From Faecalicatena_A orotica (GTDB taxonomy: Bacteria > Bacillota > Clostridia > Lachnospirales > Lachnospiraceae): a stretch of 64,000 bases of DNA. Below are positions 34,883 to 43,725 of the stretch, one piece after another; position 1 is the stretch's first letter; each line of letters starts with the position of its first letter. Where the stretch lies: assembly GCF_040545875.1 (NCBI RefSeq), contig NZ_JBEPMR010000009.1, one strand, 5' to 3'. The notes below the pieces were generated by a model. The model did not search any database. It was not told where the DNA came from and saw only the letters and a program-made list of their open reading frames with translations. Made by a program: the position numbers and the translations under genes.

Positions 34883-35572
34883 ATGTTGACAGTGAATGAA
34901 TTTGCAAAACATTTGGATTTGGCTTATCTGGCACCGAATTTACAGAAGGAAGATATTATCAAGGCATGTGATATTGCCAAGAAGTATCATGTAAACGCAG
35001 TAAATGTGAATTCCTGCTGGGCAGAACTTGTCGTGGAAGAGTTAAAGGGAACAGATGTAGGACCGAGTGCAGTCATTGGTTTTCCTTACGGTGCGATGTG
35101 CACAAAAGCAAAATTGTTTGAACTGGAAGAGATGGTAAAGCTTGGATGTACGGCCTGCGACATGGTTGTAAACATTGGAGCTGTAAAAGATAAAAATTAT
35201 GAGCTGGTCCGCCATGAAATCAGTGAATTTGTAAGAATCTGCGGGGACGGCTGCGATACAAAGCTGATATTCGAAGTCGGTTTCCTGACAGACGAAGAGA
35301 TTGCCGAGCTGACAAGAATCTGCTGTGAATGCGGCGTTACATATGTAAAGACTGCAACAGGCTCACAGGCATTCCCGACGATGGAACAGGTACAGATTAT
35401 GAAGGATAATCTTTCCGGCGATACAAAGATCAAGGTATCAGGTGTGCCGAGAACATTTACCATGCCGGCGGCCCTCCATATGTTTGAACACATGGGCGTC
35501 AGTCTGGTAGGGACAAGAAGTGCAGGAAAGCTTGTTGAAGAATACAGCAGATATCTGGAAGAGCTGAAGTAA
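34883..35572 (+). CDS. deoC: Deoxyribose-phosphate aldolase
   Basis: This 229-residue class I aldolase splits 2-deoxyribose 5-phosphate into glyceraldehyde 3-phosphate and acetaldehyde. The Schiff-base Lys is K156 (YVKTATG), the second active-site Lys is K184 (TKIKVSG), and D93 (CDMVVNIG) is the matching acid. AGGAGG precedes the ATG. It is the first gene of the nucleoside operon and its stop overlaps a possible start of the next gene. Confidence 0.95.
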   Translation: MLTVNEFAKHLDLAYLAPNLQKEDIIKACDIAKKYHVNAVNVNSCWAELVVEELKGTDVGPSAVIGFPYGAMCTKAKLFELEEMVKLGCTACDMVVNIGAVKDKNYELVRHEISEFVRICGDGCDTKLIFEVGFLTDEEIAELTRICCECGVTYVKTATGSQAFPTMEQVQIMKDNLSGDTKIKVSGVPRTFTMPAALHMFEHMGVSLVGTRSAGKLVEEYSRYLEELK

Positions 35573-35583
35573 TGGAGGGTATT

Positions 35584-36897
35584 ATGCAGACAGTGAATTA
35601 CAGTTTGGCGTCTCTCGTAGGCGGAGAGACACAGATCATATCAAGTGACGAGGGGTATGTTAGAAGAGCACTCCATCAGAATATAAGCCTGGAAGAATAC
35701 GAATTTCTTCAGAAGACAGTCCGCTACATCGGTGTCAGCGAACGGTTTAAGGATGTCATCGACTTATTCAAGGTTCCGGAAGGAGAGACTCCCGCAGGCT
35801 TCAAGATTGAGTACAACATGAAAGAGAACCAGATAATGGAAATAGATTTGGTCAGAAATATATCGTATGATAAGAACGGTAAAAAGAGGCCGACCAAGTT
35901 CATCTATTCGGCAGATACGGCTAACCCGTATGAAGTGGAACCGATCAAGCACCTGATCGGCAACCTGACCTGTAACCCGGGTATTATTTATGACCTGTTC
36001 ATCAATAATCCAAAGGCAAACGTCGGTCATAAGTTCAAGACCAGAAATGAAGTCATGGGTGAAATTTCCAACATACTCGGTCCCGGCTGCGATATCAGCG
36101 TTGAGGTGAATAACCCGTTTGCTGATTTCAGCCAGATTCTGGAGGAGGCGGAAGAATTCAGGGAGATGTTCTCCGATTACCGGATGGTAATCAAAGTTCC
36201 GCATACAGGTCCTGTTAATGCAGATAATGTCGGGGAACTGCTCACCGGAAACAAAAAGCTGTCCACACGCTGGAACCAGGGCACGACGAAGGACTACCTT
36301 TACGGGCATAATCTTGCACTGAAGCTGAAAGAACACGGATTCCGTGTGAATTACACGCTGATGTTTGAACCGTGGCAGACAGGTATGGCGCTGCAGGCAA
36401 AGCCGTACTTCATCAACAGCTTCGTACGCCAGCGCTTCGGGGTTACAACTTACATCAACGGGCTGCTGAACGCATACCAGACAACGTATGATGACCGGTT
36501 CCTGCAGGCACTGCGCAGCTTTATGATCGAATGGGACTTCCTCTCCAGAGACGATCAGGATGCAGACCTGCGTCTGGTTGAGAAGGTAGCAAGGGAGACT
36601 GTGGAATACAGGAAGATTAATGAGCATGAAGGGTTTGACGGCATGGATGGTGTAAGGCATAACTTAAGAATGCTCAGGAATTCGAATCTGGATGATACCA
36701 GACTGATTATCTGCAGTATCGAAGGTTCCAGAATGTATCCGGAACTCGACAAGCTGATGACGGAGGATGAGTTCAAGGATATGACAGACCGGATTGTGAT
36801 TACAACAGAACCGAGTTATCTGGCCCAGAACACATCTGCCCCACAGATTATTACATATCAGAGAAGATTCATGAATGCTGCAAATGGTGAGAAATAG
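35584..36897 (+). CDS. Transaldolase-like protein of unknown substrate
   Basis: This 437-residue protein is not a standard transaldolase but shows its pattern in the middle. NPGIIYDLFINNP, the barrel strand DISVEVNNPFAD, the Schiff-base strand RMVIKVPHTGPVN with a Lys, and the later RVNYTLMFEPWQTGMALQAKPYFINSFVRQRFG follow the order of transaldolase motifs. Extra N-terminal (about 120 residues) and C-terminal regions make it much longer than fructose-6-phosphate aldolase or transaldolase. GGAGGG before 35584 favours this start; 35572, overlapping the deoC stop, is the alternative. In the deo operon it may act on a pentose or deoxy-sugar phosphate. Confidence 0.6.
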   Translation: MQTVNYSLASLVGGETQIISSDEGYVRRALHQNISLEEYEFLQKTVRYIGVSERFKDVIDLFKVPEGETPAGFKIEYNMKENQIMEIDLVRNISYDKNGKKRPTKFIYSADTANPYEVEPIKHLIGNLTCNPGIIYDLFINNPKANVGHKFKTRNEVMGEISNILGPGCDISVEVNNPFADFSQILEEAEEFREMFSDYRMVIKVPHTGPVNADNVGELLTGNKKLSTRWNQGTTKDYLYGHNLALKLKEHGFRVNYTLMFEPWQTGMALQAKPYFINSFVRQRFGVTTYINGLLNAYQTTYDDRFLQALRSFMIEWDFLSRDDQDADLRLVEKVARETVEYRKINEHEGFDGMDGVRHNLRMLRNSNLDDTRLIICSIEGSRMYPELDKLMTEDEFKDMTDRIVITTEPSYLAQNTSAPQIITYQRRFMNAANGEK

Positions 36898-36944
36898 CAT
36901 ATCTGAAAAGATGGCCGGAAACTTACCATGAAAGGCTGTGACTG

Positions 36945-36983
36945 ATAAGGAGACATCATGGTCGGGCCAGGGTGCCTCCTTAT
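36945..36983 (+). other. Intra-operon hairpin
   Basis: ATAAGGAGACA (36945-36955) can pair with TGCCTCCTTAT (36973-36983) with one mismatch. It lies in the gap before the DUF1097-like gene and hides an AAGGAG sequence. It may shape translation or RNA stability. Confidence 0.4.
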
Positions 36984-36999
36984 TATGGACTAAGGATGA

Positions 37000-37563
37000 A
37001 TGGGTGGAGAGATGAAGAAAAGCCAGTATCTAATATTTGCCGTTTTTGTAGGAATCCAGTCATTCCTGCTCCAGCTCGTGGACCAGTTGATTGGCACACA
37101 CCTTGTACCGGGCGGACACAGCGGATTTGTCTTTATCGCCTTTCAGGGGTGGGCGCTATATTTTCTGCTGGGAAGCAGCGTGAAAGGGGCCGTGAAAGGG
37201 TTCTGCGGCTATGTTCTGGGAATCGTTTTTGCGGTCATCATGATCGGGATGCCGGCCGTGCTCCCGGATTTGAAACTCCTGACAGTACCGGTTGTAGCGC
37301 TGATCGTCGTTCCATTTATGATGTATTTCGAATTTGCACCCTGGTGTATCAGCAATGTGGCAGTATTTTTTGTTGGTGCAGGTGCTTTTTTCGGAATCAA
37401 CAGCTATGTGGAAGGAATCAGGATATGGCAGTCGGCCGGGATTGTGCTGCTGTACTGCGTCTTTGGACTGGCATCTGGCTGGATGAGTATTGTATTTCGG
37501 AAAAGAATAACGGAGGTGCATCAGGTATATGAGCAAGCTGGAAATGTTAACGAAATTAAATGA
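37000..37563 (+). CDS. DUF1097-type integral membrane protein
   Basis: This 187-residue hydrophobic protein has five or six membrane segments (about 8-26, 42-58, 62-84, 88-106, 118-132 and 142-162) and looks like the DUF1097 (YcdZ) family of inner-membrane proteins of unknown function. The ATG at 37000 is used. An in-frame ATG at 37012 is possible, but GGTGGAG is then very close. The end overlaps the VOC gene by 35 bases. Within the nucleoside operon it could be an accessory transporter or permease, but this is only a guess. Confidence 0.65.
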   Translation: MGGEMKKSQYLIFAVFVGIQSFLLQLVDQLIGTHLVPGGHSGFVFIAFQGWALYFLLGSSVKGAVKGFCGYVLGIVFAVIMIGMPAVLPDLKLLTVPVVALIVVPFMMYFEFAPWCISNVAVFFVGAGAFFGINSYVEGIRIWQSAGIVLLYCVFGLASGWMSIVFRKRITEVHQVYEQAGNVNEIK

Positions 37564-37981
37564 TATCTGTTTATTTGTAAAAGACTTTCAGGGAGCGCTT
37601 AAATTCTATACGGAGAAGTTCGGATTCAAAATAAAGCGGCTCCAGCCGGACCCGGAGCATGCGAACTATGCGGAGTTTGAGTTCTGCGGGACGGCAGTAA
37701 CACTTTGGGATAAAAAAGGGCTCTGTGAAGTCGTGGACCATACATATATAGATGGGGAAGGGCATCATTTTATGATGGCCGTAAAAGTCCCGAAACTTCA
37801 GGATGTAGATGATATTGCACAGGAACTGATTGGCAACGGGGTGAACTGCATCAAGGAACCGACTACATATGGTTTTGGCTCCAGGGCGGCTTATTTTCAG
37901 GATTTTGAAGGGAATGTGTGGGAAGTGTTTGCCTGGGAAGAGGGCAACGGACCGGGACTTCTTGACGAAGCCGGTGAATAG
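37529..37981 (+). CDS. VOC (glyoxalase/dioxygenase) superfamily protein
   Basis: This 150-residue single-chain protein has two beta-alpha-beta-beta-beta repeats: NDICLFVKDFQGALKFYTEKFGFK at the start, and YFQDFEGNVWEVFAWE at the end with a C-terminal Glu that is a typical metal ligand. An N-terminal His, normally the first ligand, is not at the expected place (NDICLFV). The role in nucleoside breakdown is unknown. GGAGGT lies 12 bases before the ATG, and the gene overlaps its upstream neighbour by 35 bases. Confidence 0.8.
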   Translation: MSKLEMLTKLNDICLFVKDFQGALKFYTEKFGFKIKRLQPDPEHANYAEFEFCGTAVTLWDKKGLCEVVDHTYIDGEGHHFMMAVKVPKLQDVDDIAQELIGNGVNCIKEPTTYGFGSRAAYFQDFEGNVWEVFAWEEGNGPGLLDEAGE

Positions 37982-37995
37982 GAGGAAAACGGGCC

Positions 37996-39162
37996 ATGCC
38001 AAAGTTTACAATTATCGTGCTGGACAGCGTCGGGGTAGGAGAACTTCCCGATGCTGATGAGTTCGGGGATACCGGAACCAACACGCTGAAACATGTTGAT
38101 GAATACAGAGGTGGTTTACATATTCCGAACCTGAAGAAACTAGGGTTATTTCATATTCAGGGCACAGGCCTTGCGGCCGCCGGGGAACCGGAAGGGTGTT
38201 TCGGGAAAGCAGCAGAGCTCGGGAAAGCCAAAGATACGACAAATGGGCATTTCGAGATCGCAGGGCTGACGGTGAAGAAACCGTTTAAAGTGTTCGGTGA
38301 ATCCTTTCCCCCGCGGATCATAGAAGAGCTGGAACGCAGGATCGGTACAAAGGTGATCGGGAATTACCCGGCATCCGGTACAGAGATCATAAAGGTGCTG
38401 GGGGATGAGCATGTAAGGACTGGCTATCCCATCGTCTATCTGTCCGCGGACAGCCTGATGCAGATTGCCATGCACGAGAGTATCATTCCTCTTAAGCGGC
38501 AGTATGAGATCTGCAAGACGGCAAGGGAGCTTCTGACAGGGGATGACACTGTAAGCAGGGTGATTTGCAGGCCATTTACCGGGGAGAGCGGCAATTATTA
38601 CCGCACCGAGAACCGGAAGGATTTTTCTGTGGACCCGCCCGGTTATACCGTTCTGGACCTGCTCAGTGAAAAGGGGAAAGACGTAATCGGCGTCGGCAAG
38701 ATAGAGGACATCTTTAACAGGCGGGGACTGACAGAAATCAACCATACAAAGAATAACAGAGAGGGCATCCAGGCGGCACTGTCTTATCTGAGAACAGGAT
38801 TTGACGGACTTTTATTTGTGAATCTGGTTGATTTTGACATGCTGTACGGCCACCGGAATGACCCACAGGGGTATGCAGAGGCGCTTGAATATTTCGATAC
38901 CTTTGTACCTGAGATGTTAAGCCTTCTGGATGAGGAAGACATCCTCCTGATTACTGCCGACCACGGGTGCGACCCCACAACTCCGGGAACAGACCATACC
39001 CGTGAGTATATACCGATCGTCGTTTATGGGAAACAGTTAAAAAAAGGAACAGACATAGGAACAAGAAGTACCTTTTCGGATATTGCGGCAACCGTTTCTG
39101 AATATTTCGGATATGAATTTCAGGCGGGAACCTCTTTTCTGAAAGAGATTCGTAACTCGTAA
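37996..39162 (+). CDS. deoB: Phosphopentomutase
   Basis: This 388-residue Mn2+ enzyme of the alkaline phosphatase superfamily interconverts ribose or deoxyribose 1-phosphate and 5-phosphate. It shows the metal-binding start IVLDSVGVGELPDADEFGD followed by GTNT (the phospho-Thr region), KDTTNGHFEIAG, and the metal site LITADHGCDPTTPGTDHTREYIP. AGGAGG precedes the ATG. It links nucleoside phosphorolysis with DeoC and transketolase in this operon. Confidence 0.95.
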   Translation: MPKFTIIVLDSVGVGELPDADEFGDTGTNTLKHVDEYRGGLHIPNLKKLGLFHIQGTGLAAAGEPEGCFGKAAELGKAKDTTNGHFEIAGLTVKKPFKVFGESFPPRIIEELERRIGTKVIGNYPASGTEIIKVLGDEHVRTGYPIVYLSADSLMQIAMHESIIPLKRQYEICKTARELLTGDDTVSRVICRPFTGESGNYYRTENRKDFSVDPPGYTVLDLLSEKGKDVIGVGKIEDIFNRRGLTEINHTKNNREGIQAALSYLRTGFDGLLFVNLVDFDMLYGHRNDPQGYAEALEYFDTFVPEMLSLLDEEDILLITADHGCDPTTPGTDHTREYIPIVVYGKQLKKGTDIGTRSTFSDIAATVSEYFGYEFQAGTSFLKEIRNS

Positions 39163-39212
39163 CTGATCACAATGTGGGGCAGTTACAGAGATGGAAAGGT
39201 AAGGTAGAGGAT

Positions 39213-40382
39213 ATGGATAGTTTTGAATTTATGTCTCCGACAAAGTTTATCCTGGACAAGGATGCAGACCAGCTTTGTGGACAGGAAATCAGAAAGATAT
39301 CAGACAATGTATTATTCGTCCATTATGGTGACGGATATATGTATAAATCAGGGCTTCACGGGAGGATTATGGATGCTTTGGAAGCGGCGGGAGTTACCTG
39401 CTATGAACTTCCCGGAGTAGAGCCGAACCCGAAGGTCGGGCTTGTCAGGGAAGGCATCGGGCTATGCAGGGAGCACCAGATCGGCTGTGTACTGGCAGTA
39501 GGCGGGGGCAGTGTCATCGACACCGCAAAGGCAGTAGCACTTGGTGCAAAATATGACGGTGATGTATGGGATTTTTACAGCAAGAAAGCCGTCCCGACAG
39601 AAGCACTTCCCGTGGGCACGGTTATGACACTCCCGGCAACAGGCAGTGAAGGCAGCAACGGAAGTGTTCTGAATAATCCGGAAACGGGTGAGAGTGCCGA
39701 TGTTATGGCAGATTTCTTAAGACCTGCATTTACCCTGATGAATCCGGACCTGACGCTGACGATACCGAGGCGGCAGACAGTCTTTGGAATTGTGGATATG
39801 TTTTCCCATGTACTGGAACGTTACTTCTCCAGTTCGGTCAATGTAAACCTGACAGACTATATGTGTGAGGGTGTTATGAAGGCAATCCTGGTAAATGCCA
39901 GGGCGCTGATGGAAAATATGGATGATTACAATGCCAGGGCAGAGTTCATGTGGACGGCAATTGTGGCACATAACGGACTGCTCGCGGCAGGGCGGAATCA
40001 GGACTGGGCAACACACACGATAGGCGCGCAGCTAAGCGCACAGTACAACGCGGTGCACGGCTCCACGCTCTCTGTTTTGTTCCCGTGCTGGGCAAAATAT
40101 GTGTACAAAGAAAATATTCCGCGGTTTGTGCAGTTTGCAAACAGGGTATTTGACGTAGAGGTTGATTTTTACGATCAGGAAAAAACGGCGCTGGAAGGCA
40201 TCCGCAGGCTGAAAGAGTTCTTCCTTTCTATGGGGGCTCCGGTAACCTTAAAAGAGATCGGGGTTGAGACCGATGAAAAGTTCAGGAAAATGGCGGAGGA
40301 TGCGTGCAGATTTGGCAGTATCGGAGGGCTTAAGAGCCTCAATGCCGATGATGTGGAAGCAATCTATAGAATGGCACAGTAG
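39213..40382 (+). CDS. Iron-containing alcohol dehydrogenase
   Basis: This 389-residue protein is a group III (iron-activated) alcohol dehydrogenase of the butanol dehydrogenase/YqhD type. The cofactor loop AVGGGSVIDTAKAVALGA and the metal-binding helix region HNGLLAAGRNQDWATHTIGAQLSAQYNAVHGSTLSVLFP are clear. The ATG at 39213 has AAGGTAGAGG before it; a GTG 39 bases upstream in frame has no such site. It probably reduces the acetaldehyde released by DeoC to ethanol while regenerating NAD(P)+, an inference from context. Confidence 0.9.
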   Translation: MDSFEFMSPTKFILDKDADQLCGQEIRKISDNVLFVHYGDGYMYKSGLHGRIMDALEAAGVTCYELPGVEPNPKVGLVREGIGLCREHQIGCVLAVGGGSVIDTAKAVALGAKYDGDVWDFYSKKAVPTEALPVGTVMTLPATGSEGSNGSVLNNPETGESADVMADFLRPAFTLMNPDLTLTIPRRQTVFGIVDMFSHVLERYFSSSVNVNLTDYMCEGVMKAILVNARALMENMDDYNARAEFMWTAIVAHNGLLAAGRNQDWATHTIGAQLSAQYNAVHGSTLSVLFPCWAKYVYKENIPRFVQFANRVFDVEVDFYDQEKTALEGIRRLKEFFLSMGAPVTLKEIGVETDEKFRKMAEDACRFGSIGGLKSLNADDVEAIYRMAQ

Positions 40383-40390
40383 GTGGGGTT

Positions 40391-41716
40391 ATGAAATATC
40401 AAACAGGTATCAGCGGGGCAGTTATCGTCTCGGCACACAACCGGTATCAGCCGTTCATCGGATCGGTAGGCGTGTCAGAAGGACGGATTGCAGCCGTATC
40501 AGAAGGACAACTGAATAAGGAAGACTGTGAGGAATGGATCGATGCAGAGGGGAAAATCCTGATGCCCGGACTTGTCAACGGGCACTGCCACGGTGACATG
40601 ACACTGGCGCGGGGGCTCGGGGATGACTTAACTCTGCTCGAACAGAACAGGAAGTTTGCTGATACCGGATGGTTTTATACCCTGATCACAGACGAGGACA
40701 GGTTCTGGTCCAGACAGCTTACATATTGTGAAGCGTTACTCTCCGGTACGACATTTATTATGGAGAACATGTACTGGGGACTTGGAGAAGATTCTGTACG
40801 CGCGATGAAGGAGGTTGGTATACGAGGCGCTCTGGCGGAAGATGTCCGGGTAGATTTCCTGAGACCGGATGAATTCGTATCAGAACAATTTCTCACCGGT
40901 TTTATCAGGCTGTGCCGGGAAAATGGTCTGGTGCCCGTTCTGGGCGGGGTCTCAGAAGAAGACTATGACACAGAAAGACTGCGGAAGATTCAGGGGATCC
41001 AAAAGCAGTACAAAGTTCTGCTTACCTGTCATCTGGCGGAAAACACATGGAGACAGGAAATGGTGGAGGAAAAATACCACACCACGGCAGTTGACTATCT
41101 GCACCGGAATAACCTTCTGAACAAGGGGCTGATTGGTTCCCATGTTGTATATGCCTCGAAGGAAGAGGTGCGCCAGCTTGCCCGGACGGATACAAAGGTA
41201 GTGAATACGCCGCTGTGCGAGATGAAGATCCAGGACGGCATTGCCCCTGTTCCGGAAATGATAAGACAGGGTGTCTGCGTATCTCTGGGCACGGACGGTG
41301 CGATGTGGAATAATTCCAACGACATTTTCCGTGAAATGAAAGGAATGTCGCTGCTCCACACAATCAGTGGGGGAATCCGCAGCCTTAAGAAGACAGATAT
41401 TCTGGATATGGCAACGATCAACGGGGCTAAGTGCTTCGGTCTGGAGAAGGATTACGGGACCATCGAGGCAGGGAAAAAGGCCGACTTTATCCTGATTGAG
41501 ACGAGGGTTCCCCATATGCAGCCGATGCTTACAGGGACACCGGAGACGGTAACGTCCGCACTTGTCTATAATGCGACGGGACGAGACGTGACCGATGTAT
41601 TCGTGGATGGAAGACATGTAGTAAAAGATGGGGTTTTACAAACAATAAACGTAAATGATGTCATGAAAAGAGTGCAGGAGGCTTCTGAGAAAATAGCGGC
41701 GGCACTTTCTTCATAG
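40391..41716 (+). CDS. Amidohydrolase (MTA/SAH or nucleoside deaminase-like)
   Basis: This 441-residue zinc hydrolase belongs to the TrzN/SsnA/MtaD branch. Metal ligands H65 and H67 (NGHCHGDM), H214 (LTCHLAEN), H251 (GSHVVYA) and D302 (GTDGAMWNN) are all in place. The branch includes S-adenosylhomocysteine/methylthioadenosine deaminase, guanine deaminase and chlorohydrolases. In a nucleoside operon, deamination of an adenine or guanine nucleoside or base is the likely role. The usual NTHTH is NGHCH here, so a distinct substrate is possible. Confidence 0.82.
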   Translation: MKYQTGISGAVIVSAHNRYQPFIGSVGVSEGRIAAVSEGQLNKEDCEEWIDAEGKILMPGLVNGHCHGDMTLARGLGDDLTLLEQNRKFADTGWFYTLITDEDRFWSRQLTYCEALLSGTTFIMENMYWGLGEDSVRAMKEVGIRGALAEDVRVDFLRPDEFVSEQFLTGFIRLCRENGLVPVLGGVSEEDYDTERLRKIQGIQKQYKVLLTCHLAENTWRQEMVEEKYHTTAVDYLHRNNLLNKGLIGSHVVYASKEEVRQLARTDTKVVNTPLCEMKIQDGIAPVPEMIRQGVCVSLGTDGAMWNNSNDIFREMKGMSLLHTISGGIRSLKKTDILDMATINGAKCFGLEKDYGTIEAGKKADFILIETRVPHMQPMLTGTPETVTSALVYNATGRDVTDVFVDGRHVVKDGVLQTINVNDVMKRVQEASEKIAAALSS

Positions 41717-41741
41717 AAAAAGAAAAGGAAGGAAATTATTT

Positions 41742-42833
41742 ATGAAAAAAAGAGTTTTGGCAGTTATGCTTGCAGCAGTGATGGTGGTTGGACTTGTAGC
41801 AGGGTGTGCAAAGAAATCTGAGCCGGCTTCTTCCGACAAAGGAAAAGACGACGGGGAAAAACAGTTGAAGGTTGCCCTTGTAGTAAACCAGAAGTTTGGT
41901 GACAAGGCTTCTATGGATGACCTCGCAAAAGGTGCCGACCAGGCGGCAGAGGATTTTGGCGTTGAGATCAAGAAGCTGGAGTCAGCAGAAGCTTCTAAGT
42001 TTGAAGAAGATGTGCGTGCAATGTCTAAGGCCGGATACGATTTGATTGTAACAACCTATGGATACATGACGGATGCGACAAAACTTGTCTCAAAAGAATA
42101 TCCTGATACGAAATATGCAGCCATTTTCCAGACAATCAATGATGGCAGCGAGAAGTATGAGAACGTGTGGGATACAGAATTTCATGGTGAAGGAGCATTT
42201 TACCTTGGCGGATATATTGCCGGAAAACTTACGAAATCCAATCATGTAGGCTTCGTGGTAGGTGCAGAAGAGCCGACTCCGAATGCAGAAGGCAATGGTT
42301 TCATGATGGGTGTAAAAGCGGCAAATCCGGATGCCACAGTGGAATTCTCCTATGTAGGCAGTTATGAAGACCCGGCTAAGGCAAAAGAGATTACAAGCGC
42401 TATGATTTCAAAAGGCTGTGACGTCATCCAGGCAGATTCAGGGGCTTCCAATGCAGGTGTGGTTGAGGCATCTAAGGATGCAGGCATCCTGTGTGCAGGC
42501 GAAATCAGTGACTATTACGACACATACGAAGGATTCTACGGTATCGAAGGCATCGGCTTTGGCGATACAGTATATAAAGCGATTGAAATGTTAAAGAATG
42601 GGGAATACCCGGGCGGAGAGCACGGAATCCGTGACCTGACGAATGGCGGATATTTTATGGACTGGGATTCTTTCAACAGATTCGCAGATGGTAATGCAGA
42701 GTATAAAGATGTCATGAAGGCAGCAATTGAAGAAGCACAAAAGATGGAAGAACAGATCAAGGACGGTTCTCTGGAAGTTCCATTTAATACAGATGTACCG
42801 AACTGGGATAAAATCAAAGCTTCAGCAGAATAA
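41742..42833 (+). CDS. bmpA: BMP-family nucleoside-binding lipoprotein
   Basis: This 363-residue ABC importer receptor of the BMP/PnrA-like family has a lipoprotein signal ending LVAGC, with C22 lipidated and a Ser/Lys/Asp-rich linker after it. Family segments are GAFYLGGYIAGKLTKSNHVGFVVG and DVIQADSGASNAGVVEASKD. Characterised relatives bind purine and pyrimidine nucleosides. It is encoded with the ATPase and two permeases of the same system, with a phosphorylase gene in between. Confidence 0.92.
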   Translation: MKKRVLAVMLAAVMVVGLVAGCAKKSEPASSDKGKDDGEKQLKVALVVNQKFGDKASMDDLAKGADQAAEDFGVEIKKLESAEASKFEEDVRAMSKAGYDLIVTTYGYMTDATKLVSKEYPDTKYAAIFQTINDGSEKYENVWDTEFHGEGAFYLGGYIAGKLTKSNHVGFVVGAEEPTPNAEGNGFMMGVKAANPDATVEFSYVGSYEDPAKAKEITSAMISKGCDVIQADSGASNAGVVEASKDAGILCAGEISDYYDTYEGFYGIEGIGFGDTVYKAIEMLKNGEYPGGEHGIRDLTNGGYFMDWDSFNRFADGNAEYKDVMKAAIEEAQKMEEQIKDGSLEVPFNTDVPNWDKIKASAE

Positions 42834-42850
42834 AAGGAGAATCAGTCATT

Positions 42851-43699
42851 ATGAAAGAAAGCATAAATAAAGCATCAGCTCCGAAGGCCGAAAATGAAGG
42901 CGTATATCATCTTCAGTTAAAACCGGGGGATGTCCCCCCTTACGTGATCCTTCCGGGGGCTCCGGAGAGGACTGTGAAAATAGCGAAGAACTGGGACGAT
43001 GTTAAGGAAGTGGCATCTTACCGGGAGTATAAAACAGTGACCGGAAAATATAAGGGTATGGATATGGCATGTACGTCTACAGGCATTGGCGGACCGAGTT
43101 CTGAGATCTGCCTCCACGAACTGAACACACTGGGCGTTCATACCTGTATCCGTGTGGGCACGACAGGCTGTATCGTACCGCAGTTTGACCTCGGCGACCT
43201 GATTATCCCGGTTGCCTGTGTCCGAAAGGACGGAACATCCGCAACGTATGTGGAACCGGAGTTCCCGGCATTTGCAAATACCTATGTTGTCATGGCCCTG
43301 ATGGAGGCCTGTGAACGGCTTGGATTCCGCTATGGACTGGGTCTGGATTACACGGTCGGGTCTTTTTATATCGGACAGGGCCGCCCGCTGAACGAGGACG
43401 GAAGCGGTTACTGGCCGTCCTTCGCGGAGAAGATTATTCCGGACCTGCAGACTGCAGGCGTGACGAATATCGAGATGGAGACATCCGGGCAGTATGTTGT
43501 AGGCTATCTGCATGAAATGAGGATGGGTGCAATTCTATCGGTTATTTCCAACAGGGTGTTAGACCGCTGGGGAGATAATGGCGGAGAAGAAAAGGCGTGC
43601 CTGGCAGCGGCAGAAGCTATGAAGATACTGAAAGAATGGGATGAAACTGGTGAAGTAAAACTGAGCGTTAAGAAAAATCGTATCTGTACTAAAGCATAG
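42851..43699 (+). CDS. Nucleoside phosphorylase (uridine phosphorylase-like)
   Basis: This 282-residue NP-I family enzyme cleaves nucleosides with phosphate to give a base and (deoxy)ribose 1-phosphate. Family marks are the start PYVILPGAPERTVKIAKNW, the phosphate-binding TSTGIGGPSSEICLHEL, RVGTTGCI, and IEMETSGQYVVGYL, the metal- and ribose-site Glu-Met-Glu. It is closest in style to uridine phosphorylases, but base choice cannot be proven. It sits between the nucleoside receptor and the ABC ATPase, so cleavage follows uptake. Confidence 0.88.
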   Translation: MKESINKASAPKAENEGVYHLQLKPGDVPPYVILPGAPERTVKIAKNWDDVKEVASYREYKTVTGKYKGMDMACTSTGIGGPSSEICLHELNTLGVHTCIRVGTTGCIVPQFDLGDLIIPVACVRKDGTSATYVEPEFPAFANTYVVMALMEACERLGFRYGLGLDYTVGSFYIGQGRPLNEDGSGYWPSFAEKIIPDLQTAGVTNIEMETSGQYVVGYLHEMRMGAILSVISNRVLDRWGDNGGEEKACLAAAEAMKILKEWDETGEVKLSVKKNRICTKA

Positions 43700-43725
43700 C
43701 AGATAAGCAGAAAAGGAAGGATATT

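Noticed and set aside
35764..36660. Long antisense open frame opposite the transaldolase-like gene
   Set aside because: It is a codon-bias shadow on the opposite strand, with no ribosome site and no recognisable motifs.
36972..37532. 186-codon frame overlapping the DUF1097-type gene
   Set aside because: It is a shadow in another frame, rich in Arg and Cys with no membrane pattern, while the other frame gives a sensible membrane protein.
39174..39212. Earlier GTG start for the iron alcohol dehydrogenase
   Set aside because: It has no ribosome site, and the extra 13 residues are not typical of the family.
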